In this document: positions 25,101 through 36,374 of the stretch, in pieces
How the letters are laid out: every line of letters begins with the position of its first letter
How positions within the stretch are numbered: position 1 is the stretch's first letter
DNA from: Tetrahymena thermophila SB210
Taxonomy: Eukaryota; Ciliophora; Oligohymenophorea; Hymenostomatida; Tetrahymenidae
Direction: 5' to 3'
Length of the DNA stretch: 64,000 nucleotides
Assembly: GCF_000189635.1 (NCBI RefSeq)
Contig: NW_002476567.1
Span: 620,001-684,000 of the forward strand
The notes under the pieces: model-generated
Seen by the model: the letters and a program-made list of their open reading frames with translations, nothing else
What the model was told of the DNA's origin: nothing
The model's database searches: none
Translations under genes and position numbers: made by a program

Positions 25101-27782
25101 CGCCTTTAATTGCATAAATATCTAATTCCAAAAAATTAGAATCGCTCACATCGTCTAGAATAGGATTTTTCATCCAATCTAATTAATTTTTACCTTGGGG
25201 CTTAATCATAACAGTGGTAAAATTATCGCAATTAATATTTTTCTTAATAGTCTAACCTAATTTTAATAAATTTTATTAATATAAAATTTAAATGTAACCT
25301 AAATTCTTACTTTCTTTTATATTCAAATACATATCAGGCAAACAAGGAATAATTTAGCTAATTTTTAAATGACTGACGGTTTATTTACCCACAGATTATT
25401 CGAGTATTTATTTATAGAATGAATTTGAGACTGTAATGATTTCGTAGTTTTTAGCTTAATCGATTAAAATATATTAATTGCAATCTTCGATTAAATTTAT
25501 TTGAGCACAAACACCATAATTATATGTTGCTAATTGGCAAGTTTATAACTTTATTTAGTAAGGAATTGCCCAATTGTCCTTATCAACACCTATAATTGGA
25601 TTTAGGTGCATGGAACTATTTTTACTTTAAAATTTAGTTAAATAGTTATTTAAAATAGCATCATGCACTTTAGCAATAGAGCTTGGCTGCATAAAGTTTA
25701 TATTCTTTCCAATCACATCTTTGTTCGAAGTATTTGGCACTATCTGATCAAAATTATTTGATATTTTTATTACTTATCCTCTATTTTCAGAGAGACTTAT
25801 AAAAGCATAACATTTTTTGCCATCTATTTAAAAATTATGGCTTTTCTGATTTAAAATATTTTTTTTGTTTAATCTAATAAGCAGTTAACTCAGTTAAGTT
25901 TCTGGAGAAAGATAATTTTCATAGACATCAATTAAAAAATTCAGTTAGTTATTTGAGATTTACTTTTTTATCAATTGCTAAAGACTTATGTAAATTTCTT
26001 ATCTAAAATGAAATAGCTTCAGTAAATCAGAATTTGCTTTATTTAAATCAAAGTAATCTTAACCAATATCTTATAAAAGTTGCTTTTTTTAATCTAAAAA
26101 CTGCTTTGAGTAAAGGAAACACTAATTAATTTTATCATCGAATTCAAGGATCTCAATGAATTAAATATTTTGTGGATTTTAGTTATTTTTTTAAAATAAT
26201 GCTCCCTTTTTGAAGAGGATACCAATCTAAACCAATAATTTAATAGATTTTAAATACAAAATTTAACTATCGCATTTCCTCATAATTTAGTTTGCCTTCA
26301 CAAAAAATTTATTGAAATTCATTTAAACATCTAAAAGAAATGCCAAATATGAAACATGTAAAAAGCTCAATTTCTTGATATTTTCCAATTCCACTTCAAA
26401 ATACCTTTCTATATATTCATAAACCAATTCACTTCTTTTGTATTTATCCTTCTCATCAACTTTCTTTTTTTTTAAATTAATAATCAAGGTTAATCAAATA
26501 TAAAATATCTTCTTTAATTAGAAAGATGTTCGTTCATTCAAATTGAATTTTTTATTTATTTTATAGTGTTATTTAAAAATTTTAATAAAGTTACAGTTGA
26601 GCAAAAGCAAAATTAAGGCTTTTAGCAATACATCTAGTGCTGTAAAGAAATGTGTTCTAAAAAAATAGACGAACCAGAGCATAGATACTTATCAAAATCT
26701 AACTCAACGCTATTGTAAATAGAGCGTAAGTAATAATCAACAAGATACATCTTATTTTATTGAGTTGGTTAAGTATTTTAAGCATTAAATTTATTAAAAT
26801 ATAAATCCTACAAATTTGTTCTTGCTAATTTCTACATTATTTTATTCTTTCGATATTAATTAATTGCTTACGCTAATTTATATGAAAAAGGAATCATAAG
26901 AACTAAAGTAAAATTAAAATAGTTCCATTTATCTACAAACACTGTTAATAGAACATTAATACTCAGGATTAAATTGAATGTTGATAAGGATAAAGATAGC
27001 AGCTGGATTCTTTGATCTAAATAAGGATTATAAATTGCTTACAACAAAAATAAGATAGTTAAAAATATGAAAGAAACTACTGAGTTAGACTTACTTTTCA
27101 TAGCGAATTACAGTATTGAAACACATATCTCTAAAAGAAAAATAAATTGTTGCAAAATAATAGACCTTTCACACAGAAAATCTGTCATTTTATATCTTAA
27201 ACTATAGTTTGCAATATTGGTACCAGTTCCTATATTGATAAAAATAACTCAAATAAATTAACTTAAAAAAAAAATAAGTGATTTACCAAGGTAAAGAATA
27301 AAAACTAAATTTATTAAATATAAAGCTATCTAATCGTTGAATTGCTTGGAGCTAGAGATTAAAAAGGGTAAAAGCAGTACATAAAAGTAGCATCTAAATA
27401 TGAATGAGAGCAAAAAATTAGAGCCAAATACTCTATTCCTTATTTTAAATCTAATTAAGTATTAAACCAATGATAATACCAAAAGAGCGTTTATTATAAA
27501 GGAACAATAGAATAAGTTATCCTGTAGAAATTAGTTATCGAATAAAAAAGTAAAATAGCTTATATATGAGGAGTTGCTATCTTTTGAAATCAGAGCATCT
27601 TTTATAGGAGGTGTTAATTGTAACCAAATATATTAGATATGCTTGAAAAACAATAGAAGTTAACTAAATCGATAGCTTCTGTCAAATTACTTAAACAATT
27701 AAAAGCTATTTGTAATAAAAAACCTTTCAGCAAATGTTCCTGAAAGATCATTTTTCTGAGCTTATTTGTTTTTTTAATTCAT
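22108..27782 (-). CDS. Gene 4: polytopic PAS-domain membrane protein, TmcB-like, 1,728 aa (reference for the family)
   Basis: Exons from 5' to 3' are 27782-27263, 27229-26595, 26463-24266, 24155-23068 and 22853-22108; they total 5,187 nt, in frame. I translated it nearly end to end without a TGA. Residues 1-90 are cytosolic. About 95-292 hold six to eight membrane helices. H371, C375, C381 and C383 form an H-x3-C-x5-C-F-C motif. About 390-600 is helical and resembles the TmcB/TmcC TPR-like domain (FLHVSYLAFLLD, then FIEILEFDDKINQCF). PAS lies at about 603-720 (DVIGKNINFMQPSSIAKVHD, then NWAIPYQIKLQ). A Gln/Asn/Ser-rich linker runs to about 1118. Membrane helices follow near 1131, 1355, 1442 and 1680, with large loops between the first two and the last two. 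C1562 and C1582 are a conserved pair. Unlike its neighbours it lacks the intron after PAS. A sensor role is inferred, not shown. Confidence 0.93.
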
Positions 27783-28852
27783 TTTTTATACTTAATTAGT
27801 AACTAATTATTTATCTATTTGATTTTTTTAATTAAATTTACTTATATTATTTAATTATTTATTTAATTAATTAATTATTTTCCAATACTTTTTGAAATTA
27901 TCTAACTAATTAAATCAAAATAACAAATAAATAGACTGAATTATACTTTATACACTAATAGCATTTTTAATGCAAATGCTATTTTGTTTCGATTACCAAA
28001 ACAATCATCTACCCATCTTTTTAGAGTAAGAGACCATCTTTATTTTTTTAAAATATGGTAGATTTTTTGAAAACCATATTCAAATTTTGTAAGTTATCCT
28101 TTAAAACAGTAATTCAATTTAGAATATGGCGAATTTGTATTAAAAATATAAGAAAAAATACAAATTAGACACGAAATTTGAATAGTAATTAATATAAAAC
28201 AGTAGCTTAACAAGAACAAAGAAACCTATAGTATGAAGCAGACAGAAAATAAGAAATTATTACTAGCCTAATAAGTACTATATTTATAAAAAGAATATAT
28301 GGAATACTATTTATATTTTATATGCTTGTAAGCAGTAAATTAATTTAAAATATGATACTAATCTGGATTTTATTTCATTTTTTTCTCAATTTATTCACTA
28401 AAATTAACCCTAAATATTTGAAATTTTGAAATCTAAAAACACTCATAAAATTGTTACATAGTATATAAATAAAAATTTTATTTTTTGAAAATTTATCTTA
28501 ATATTTCAAATTTTAACATAGGAGTATTTAGATTAGATATTAAAAAGATAAATAATGATGTAATTTTATGGTAGGGATTAAATGTAAATTTAGAGAGTAA
28601 AAAAAACAGATATAAATTAATTAACAGCAAGCCAACTTTTCTTAGAAATTGGATGGCTTTTTTCAAAATTATCTTATTTTCTTTTATTGATTGATTTATT
28701 AATATGTAAAAAATAAAAAATTTAGGTTAATTAATAAAGTTAATAAATAAGTGAAAAAATAATTGTGTAAGATACAATCAACTAAATCTTATTCAATAAT
28801 TATATATGTTTATGATTGATTACTACCTCAAATAAAACACATTTGATATAAA
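27783..28852. other. Intergenic region between gene 5 (3') and gene 4 (5')
   Basis: About 1.07 kb, extremely AT-rich, with runs of taat repeats around 27,830-27,890. It should contain the promoter of gene 4. No coding frame, RNA gene or clear regulatory motif is recognised. Confidence 0.65.
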
Positions 28853-31800
28853 TCACTTAGATATTTTAAAATAATTTTAAATATATTAATTTTCATTTAG
28901 CTCGTTGATATCGATTAAATCCAAGAGAAGTTTTGTTTGTTTCAGTTTATTTACTTGATAATTAAAGAATTTAAATTAATAAATGTAAAATCCAATCACA
29001 AATATAATAAAAGAAACCAAGAATAATATTTCGTTTGCTTGAATCATAAAATCATAGTGGGAGTGAGTGATTATTTTAATTTTTTAATAAATACTATTTA
29101 TTATTATTAGATAATAAGTTCTTAACTAAAAATTATCTATTTCGCTAAGATCTTATTATTAAGCCCTTATTTATCTTATAAAGAGATCAAAGTTATTTTC
29201 AGTAAAGGTTGGCCATCTTTAAATAAAAAGGTCTATTTCATATTTTACTACTTTTACAATACCCGTGTTAATTATACCATTTTAAACTTCAAGACAAGCG
29301 CTCAGTGAAAAAGTTGAAGAATTTGTGATCAAATCAGTGTTTTAAGATAATAGAGTGCATGCTTCTCCTTCAAATGCTGCAAATAAATAATTATCTAATT
29401 CCGTTTATTAATATCTATCAACTTAGTACTAACTTTAAACTAACTCATATAATTAATTCAGTTTTGCCTAATGCTAATCCACATTAAATTGAGTACGATT
29501 TAAGTAGAGTTAAAAGACTGAAGTGTTATTTTACAGTCTTAAAAGCATCAGAGGTAATCTAACAACATTAAGACTCACAAAATAATCTGAAATATCTTCT
29601 AATCCATCTAATTATTTATTCATTTATTGTTATTTTATTAAAATAAGATAATTTCTAAAAATTAAATAAATTAAGAATAATTTAAATAAAATAGAAATTT
29701 AATTATTGAAAAAATACTTATGAGCTGTCTGTTGTTCTTTTATATTTATATAAAATTTTGGGTCATTATAAAAAGTGTAAACTCTTAAACTTGCATAAGG
29801 ATAAAGAAAATAAGGGAAATAAGTAATATCTTAATATGAAAGCGATTTAGTTTATTGTAATAGCTAATATTCTTTTTTTTCTAAATTAAGTTAGAACATT
29901 CTTAAACAATTTTGTTGTAATTATTATTATCATCTTTTTTAGTAGTTTTTTTTACATTTTTTTACTAAAATTATTGATTGAAGAATAGCTCTAAACAATT
30001 TATTTAATATGAAATTTAGATAAGCATTTCAGTTAATTTTTTTGGTTAGAATGTAGAAAATAAGACCAAAATATCTTCACGCTTTTTCTGAATGTAGCTA
30101 TAAATATAAATAAAACTAGCAGAAAAGAGAATCGATGCAATAAAAATGATTATAAAGCTAACAAATGTACTGCTAACAATTGAATTAAAGTTACTATTTT
30201 ATAATTCAGAAACATTTTATTGTATGGCTTATAATTAATCTTGAGTTTCTATTATATTTGATTACAGTTGTAAAATATTATCTTATTGAAAATCGATTTA
30301 AGTAGCTACTTGATACATATAACCATAAAGCACTGTTTATAGATACCCAAATTTTAGAATTTAATATTAGAATTTTTGTTGAGTAAAAGAAAAAGTAAAA
30401 TTTGAATCTAAATTGAGTATATAATTAAAAAGATTCGTTTTGGTTTTATCATAATCTATGTATTGCTCAATCAAATTTAAAAATTAATTTTTTAATTATA
30501 TCTAAAAATCTTGTATTTGTATAAATGCTTGCATATTAGCTTATTAATCTGTGTCAAATAAAGGAATTTGTAATATTTAAACTAAAAATTAATTATAAAC
30601 AATTTAATCTAGTGTTATCCTTAGATTAGAACCCCAATCAATATTTTAATAATCTTCTATTTAATTATTTAAGGCGCTATTTAAGGTTTAGAAATTTACA
30701 AGGTTTAAAACTAAAAATCCTAGTAAACAGGAAATGCCTATCCATTTGATAATTCTAAGAGTTATATATTTTCTCATAGATTTTATGTGCTGTTCAATAT
30801 AAACCCTAATTTATTTATTTAAAGAAGTTTATTTTGATAAAATGAATTTCTATATTAGTTTTTATTAAAATTGTATAAAGTTTTTCCATTTAATTGTTAT
30901 TAAAATGTAATAACCAAAATTAAATATTTTAAAAATTTGCTACAATAATAATAAATTTTTAGATATTATTAAAGCAGTATTCAAATGATAATGTTTTTTA
31001 GTGTTATAATATAAGTGCTACTTGGAAATATTTTTTAAATTAAAAACTATTTGATATTTGAAATTTAGGAAATTAAATTATAAAAAATAGATTGATAGTA
31101 GAGAAAATATAAAATAAATTTATAAAAAATTTAAATTAGCTAGTCTATTGTAATTAAAAATATTCTTCAGAATTTAAATCTTTTATTTTTAAGTTTGATT
31201 TTGATAAGAATTAGTGAGCAATGCTAATAAATAAAAATCATAAGGGCTTTAATTTTAATTTATTTAGGAAATACTTTTAGGAATTGTAAAAATCAGGAAC
31301 TTTCTAATTTTCAATTAAAATTTTGTTTGATTTTTGCTCACCCATATTATCTTGTATTTTAAGGATACTCGATGAATTTGATTCAATATATAAATAATTA
31401 ATTACCTCATAATACTCGAATTAGTAGACTTCTAAGAAGCAATACTTCCTGTTTTTTATATCTCTGTATTTTTAAAAGCTTCTGATATGTCTAATACGAC
31501 AGAGCTATTGCTTCTTATATTAGATTTTTTATTCTAAGACTCTTCTTAATTAGAGCTTTATAATTAAGATTGCTATTAATGAAAAAATACTGAAAACGAT
31601 TTATCCTTTTGTTTATCATTTAAATTTGAAGATTATTTTTCAAGTTGATCACTGCTGATTGTGAAAGTATTTCTTTTCAAACCATAATTACTATTTCTTG
31701 AAAATCTTTATACACTTGTATCAATATTTTATTAACTTTATTTAATTTATCTGAGCTGATTGCTTTCTAGTTCATAATTATTTTTTATGATTCTTTAATC

Positions 31801-34800
31801 TGTTCCGCTTCTTCCTGTTGAAATAGGAGATAAAATTTGAGAAATTTCTTTTGTATTTTCTTCTTAAATGTAATCTTCCAACTAGTTATTAATGGCAGAG
31901 GTATTAAAGTTTAGTAGAGCTCTGGGAGTATTTTAGGTGTTAGATTCTGTTGTAAATAATTACTTTTCTTAATCCAATCTTTGAGAATATTCTTGATATT
32001 AAATTGCAAATGTTTTAGTATCTTAATCATTTTCAACAAAGCTATCTTAATATCTTGACTCTTTATATTTTTTACTATAATTTTATAATAGACATTCCAA
32101 TAGTTAATTTTCTTTGTATTTGAATTTATTCTTTTTATACTACTTTTTGATATCTTAATTTTATTATAAATATTTTTACAGATTTGCTATTTCTTCAATT
32201 ACTTCGTTTTTTTTGTTGATTTTTTTTACTTCAGATATTATGCATTAAATAACAGATATAAACTCATTTCTAATACAAACTAACTCACCTTAGACTCTAC
32301 AAAATTCATAATCTAAAATATCAAAAACATTTTCTTCTTTTATCGTTATGTTTTGAATGTATTGATATTATTATTTATTTCTTGGGAGGATGATCAATGT
32401 TTAAAATTTTGAGTTTTCAGCTGTTTCATTAAAGATTTTATTTAAAATATTCAAAAATAAATAAATATTAAGAAATTAGTTATTTATTCATTATTCACAT
32501 ATTTGAAAAAAAGAAGAAAAATAATTTTTTAATTAGTGGTGATTTTGATTGAAAAATAAAATTAATTTATAATAAAAATTGAATTGAGCTTTATAAAAAT
32601 GAAAATTAAATTAAATTTTACGGTTAAGTTAACAATTAAGGAAGATCAAAGGAAAAGCGGGAATTATTTTAGAAAGATAAACTTCTTTAATATGGCTGTA
32701 AGAGATATATTACTGAAATAAATCTAAATACAAACTTTAAGAAAGAGTGAGCACTTCAAAGTTTTAATTTTGAAGAAGTAAAATGTATTAATTAGAATTT
32801 GGTATTTATCTGATTAAAGCACAAATTCCAAAATCCTAATCGCCTTTTAAGTAAGTTTGTACTTTTATTTAGTATGCAACAGCAAATCCTTGATTATCAA
32901 CTCCCAAAATCAAATCAAAATTAGATTATGTTTGTTAAGTTACAGATTTATTTAAATATTTAATTAATATTTTATCATGAACTTCAGATATTAAACTAGG
33001 TTGCATAACACTTATATTCTTTCCAACAATTTCTTTGTTATTTAAAACAGGTACAATCTTTTCGAAATTTGTGGAAACTTGTTTAATTTAACCCAGTTTA
33101 TTTGTTAAAGAAACAAAGACAGAACAATAATCAGAATTAAAATAGGTATCAAATTCATTATTTCTTTTATTTAAATGCCATTTTTTATGAAGGTTTTTTT
33201 CTAAATTACCTAATTGCCTATCAAATGAAAGAGATAGTTAAAAAACTTAAATTAGATAACTCAGCTAACTATTTTTTATTTTTAATCTTACTTATTACTC
33301 TAATTTTTAATTGATTTATTCTCTTTGCTATCTAACAACAAAAAATTATTTGTATATTTTTTCAAGCTCTAAATTATCATAACCTAAAGTTTTAATCATA
33401 TTCTTCTTTTAAATCAAACAATTTTTTGTATCCTTAAAAATATTTATCAAATTTTAATCAAACTCCATAACTTCATAAATATGAAGGCTGTCCTTTTTGT
33501 CTTTGTTTAAAAATTTAAAGCTTTCTGCCTATTTAATTTGTTTTTACTTAGACTATTAAAGAAAGTTTTGTATTACTTAGCTCAAAGAAAGATGCTATTT
33601 TTAAAAGGAATTGAGGAGTAAGATAGCTTTTACTTAGCATTTATTAATGTTTTCTTTGACATCAAGTAAAAAAGATAAATAGCTTAAATGCAATATATTA
33701 ATATCTTTACAATTGTGTAATTCACTTTCATAGTATTTTTCAATATAATCAAATAAATACTGGCTTCTGGTTTATTTTTCATGAATGTTTTTTTCCTTTT
33801 ATTTTTAAATGCAATTTAAAAATATTAAAAAAATAAAGTAAAAATGATAACTAGAAAATATATTAGTGAAATGAAATAAACAGGTACTACTAAAAAATTT
33901 TTTATTTCGTTTGATTATCAGCCTTGGGATTTCATTCAGTTTTTTATTATATTTATGTAGAATCATTATCAACTTTTATAAACCATCGAAAAATTATATG
34001 GTTCCTAAGAAAATTTAAAATAGTGTTGGAAAAAAATTGATATTCTAATAAATATGAAATTTTTGGGGTTATTTTTATAATTTATAAATCTTTTTTTATT
34101 CTAAATATTCTATTTTTGCAATAATGAAATTTATAAATTGGTGGTGACTCTAAAATCCTTTGGAATTTTTAAAATTTGATTTCCGTTTAGGGTAGGACTA
34201 CCAATTTTTTGGAAATTCCAAAGACTTTTTTGATAAAATTACACTAATAATTTAATTTGAGAAACAAATATGATATGGTTTAAAATGTTGCTGATTTATT
34301 AAAGGCTTATTATAATGAAGGTGGTTAGTAATAATATTATCAAATTATCTTATAATTGATGCAATTCGTTTAGAAATAAAAAAAAAGTTGATGATATTTT
34401 AGGAATGAAGCTAGATATTGTTTGAAATTTGGTAATTAGTTTATAATTATGCAAATTATTATTTAATTTAATTCAAATAAAAATAATAAAAAACTTACTA
34501 GAATACAAAAGCAATAGCTAGGATTATAGCAATTTTATTAATGGGTGACAGTAATTTCTTCTAAAATTAAAGAAGATTTATTTTGTAAATAGTTATCATA
34601 ATCTAGTTTTGTTTTTTTGTATAAATTTCTTAAATAATAATCAATTAGACGTGGTTCTTAGCTTTTTTTTTTACTTTCTGTTTTTTTAAAAGAACTAAAA
34701 AAGGCATTTTTATTAATTAAATATTTGTTTAAGATAGAAAAAAACTTGTGATAGTGTATAGTTTTGGAAATTTTATACGAAAGTGGCAATAAAGCTGGTA

Positions 34801-35657
34801 TTAAGAAATTGAATATATTCCAACTCTAAATATTCAAAGTTAGAAATTAGTTAACACTGAACATGAAATTGAATGTTTTTCCAAAAATATTTATTATCGA
34901 AATTTTTCTATCTAAATTTGGGTAGTAAAAAATGTCAACAGCTAATAGAGCAAAGTATTAGAAAAAGGAAATAATAGTTTATCCCTAATGATCAAATAAG
35001 CTAAACAATCCAACATAAATCACTTCTAAAGCAATTATTAAAGCTGTTAGCCATGTATTATTTTAACTTAGATAATCATTGATGATGTATCTAAAATCAT
35101 AATTGTGTAAACATTGTATTGCAGCTATTTACAATATATTTATAAAATTATTAATATGAAATTTTGAAAAATATTTTACCTATCACTAAAGTTATTATGA
35201 TATTTATTGTAGCTATAATAGAATATTTTTGGAACTAACTAATAGAAAAAAACACTGAAGGTAGAAGTAAAACATGGTAGTAAATTTGATAGAAAAATGA
35301 AATAATCTTGTCTTGATTGTTATTTGTTTCAGTTACCAAAATCACTATAGATTAGATAAGTGATGAGAAAATAATAGCACAATTAATTGAAAAAATTAAG
35401 TATAGGCATAATTTTTGAGTGCCATCGCTATATAATTATGGAATAAAATATTGCAAATATGAGCAGTTTTAGTCTTTAATAATCATTTGATTGTAAATAT
35501 GAGGTGATAATTAAATCTAGGTGTACTAAATGTTTTTGATAAACAATAGAAATAAGCTAAATGGAAGATTTCTATTAAAGTTCTTAACTAATTCATAGCT
35601 ATTGTATATAAAAAATTGTTTTAATTTAGTGAGTAAATTTTGTATTATTTCAGTCAT
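28853..35657 (-). CDS. Gene 5: polytopic PAS-domain membrane protein, TmcB-like, 1,707 aa, with long introns
   Basis: Exons from 5' to 3' are 35657-35180, 35124-34499, 33795-32634, 32420-31406, 30805-29718 and 29607-28853; they total 5,124 nt, in frame. Its third and fourth exons have the same lengths as those of gene 6 (1162 and 1015 bp), so genes 5 and 6 share a close structure. PAS reads FVSLTNKLGQIKQVSTNF, then IVGKNISVMQPS. The usual WAIP element is replaced by GFAVAY, so the conserved tryptophan and proline are missing. The Zn-type motif is HQQNC then YCFC. The cysteine pair in the last loop is spaced by 20 residues. Introns 2 and 4, counting from the 5' end (703 and 600 nt), are the longest in the window. 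The protein ends QNYFKISK. Confidence 0.9.
30806..31405 (-). other. Long intron of gene 5 (600 nt)
   Basis: This intron lies between the linker exon and the first C-terminal membrane helix; the same intron is 61 nt in genes 1-3 and 110 nt in gene 4. The placement is set by phase: only a donor at 31,405 (after TNSSIMR) and an acceptor at 30,806 keep both flanking exons in frame. The content is AT-rich, with no coding frame or repeat that I recognise. Confidence 0.75.
33796..34498 (-). other. Long intron of gene 5 (703 nt) containing a fold-back element
   Basis: Longest intron in the window, between the exon ending CFCIL and the exon starting EKNIHEK. The same intron is 75-131 nt in genes 1-4, 88 nt in gene 6, 372 nt in gene 7 and 247 nt in gene 8. 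The extra length includes a compact segment at 34,135-34,223 that is richer in G and C than its surroundings and contains interleaved inverted repeats. Confidence 0.8.
34135..34223. repeat. Interleaved inverted repeats inside an intron of gene 5
   Basis: Arm a, aaattggtgg (34,135-34,144), pairs 9 of 10 with ctaccaattt (34,198-34,207). Arm b, ctttggaattt (34,158-34,168), pairs perfectly with aaattccaaag (34,213-34,223). The order a, b, a', b' is that of a pseudoknot. A third, tight pairing, ggtag with ctacc, lies at 34,191-34,202 and would compete with arm a'. It could be a structured intronic RNA or the remains of a small inverted-repeat mobile element. No target duplication is obvious. Confidence 0.6.
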
Positions 35658-36374
35658 ATCAACCAGTATATTTATCTATTGTTTAAATTCTACTTGATAA
35701 TTTATCTACTCGTTTTTTAACAACTTTTAATCAAATTCTTAATATATTTTGCTTAATCTATTAATTTTTATAAGCTAACCAATTTTTAGAGATTGCTTTA
35801 AATTTATATGATTTCATTCAAAAATATATTTTAAATAAATTCTAAATTATCAGATTAGCTTTTTATCATCATTTTCAAGTTAAAATTAACAACTTAGGAA
35901 TTTATCTATCATTAAACATGTTTTCACTCATTAATTATAATTTTTATTGTTATTCTTTAAATTAAATTGCTTCATTTTAAGTAAAAAATATTCATGTCGT
36001 TAGTTTGTAAATGAAGTTTTTTTAAATTTATTCTTAACATGAAAATAATTATCTTAAATATATAAGTAATAATAAAAAAAAAATCACTTTATAATAATAT
36101 TAGTATTTTTTTGATTTAGAAACATAAAAATCTTATTTATTTATTTTTTATTATTATTTAAATGTAAATTTATATTGCAAATATTTCTTTTTTATAAAAG
36201 TGATATGTGTTAAGAATAATTACAATTTTTATGAAGATAAGTTAATTAATTTAATATTTTTTGTAAATGACTTGTAAATTTATGAAAGTTGACAATAATT
36301 ATAAATGAATAAAAAATATAAACCCTATAAACTGCAAAATTCATTTTATGAAACTCTCTTTTCAGTAAATTTAT
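35658..36374. other. Intergenic region between gene 6 (3') and gene 5 (5')
   Basis: 717 bp, AT-rich. It should hold the promoter of gene 5 and the 3' UTR of gene 6. Nothing else is recognised. Confidence 0.65.

Noticed and set aside
31275..31405. Extending the linker exon of gene 5 to 31,275
   Set aside because: That donor gives the wrong phase and loses the conserved exon end. The donor at 31,405 gives a 1,015-bp exon identical in length to that of gene 6.
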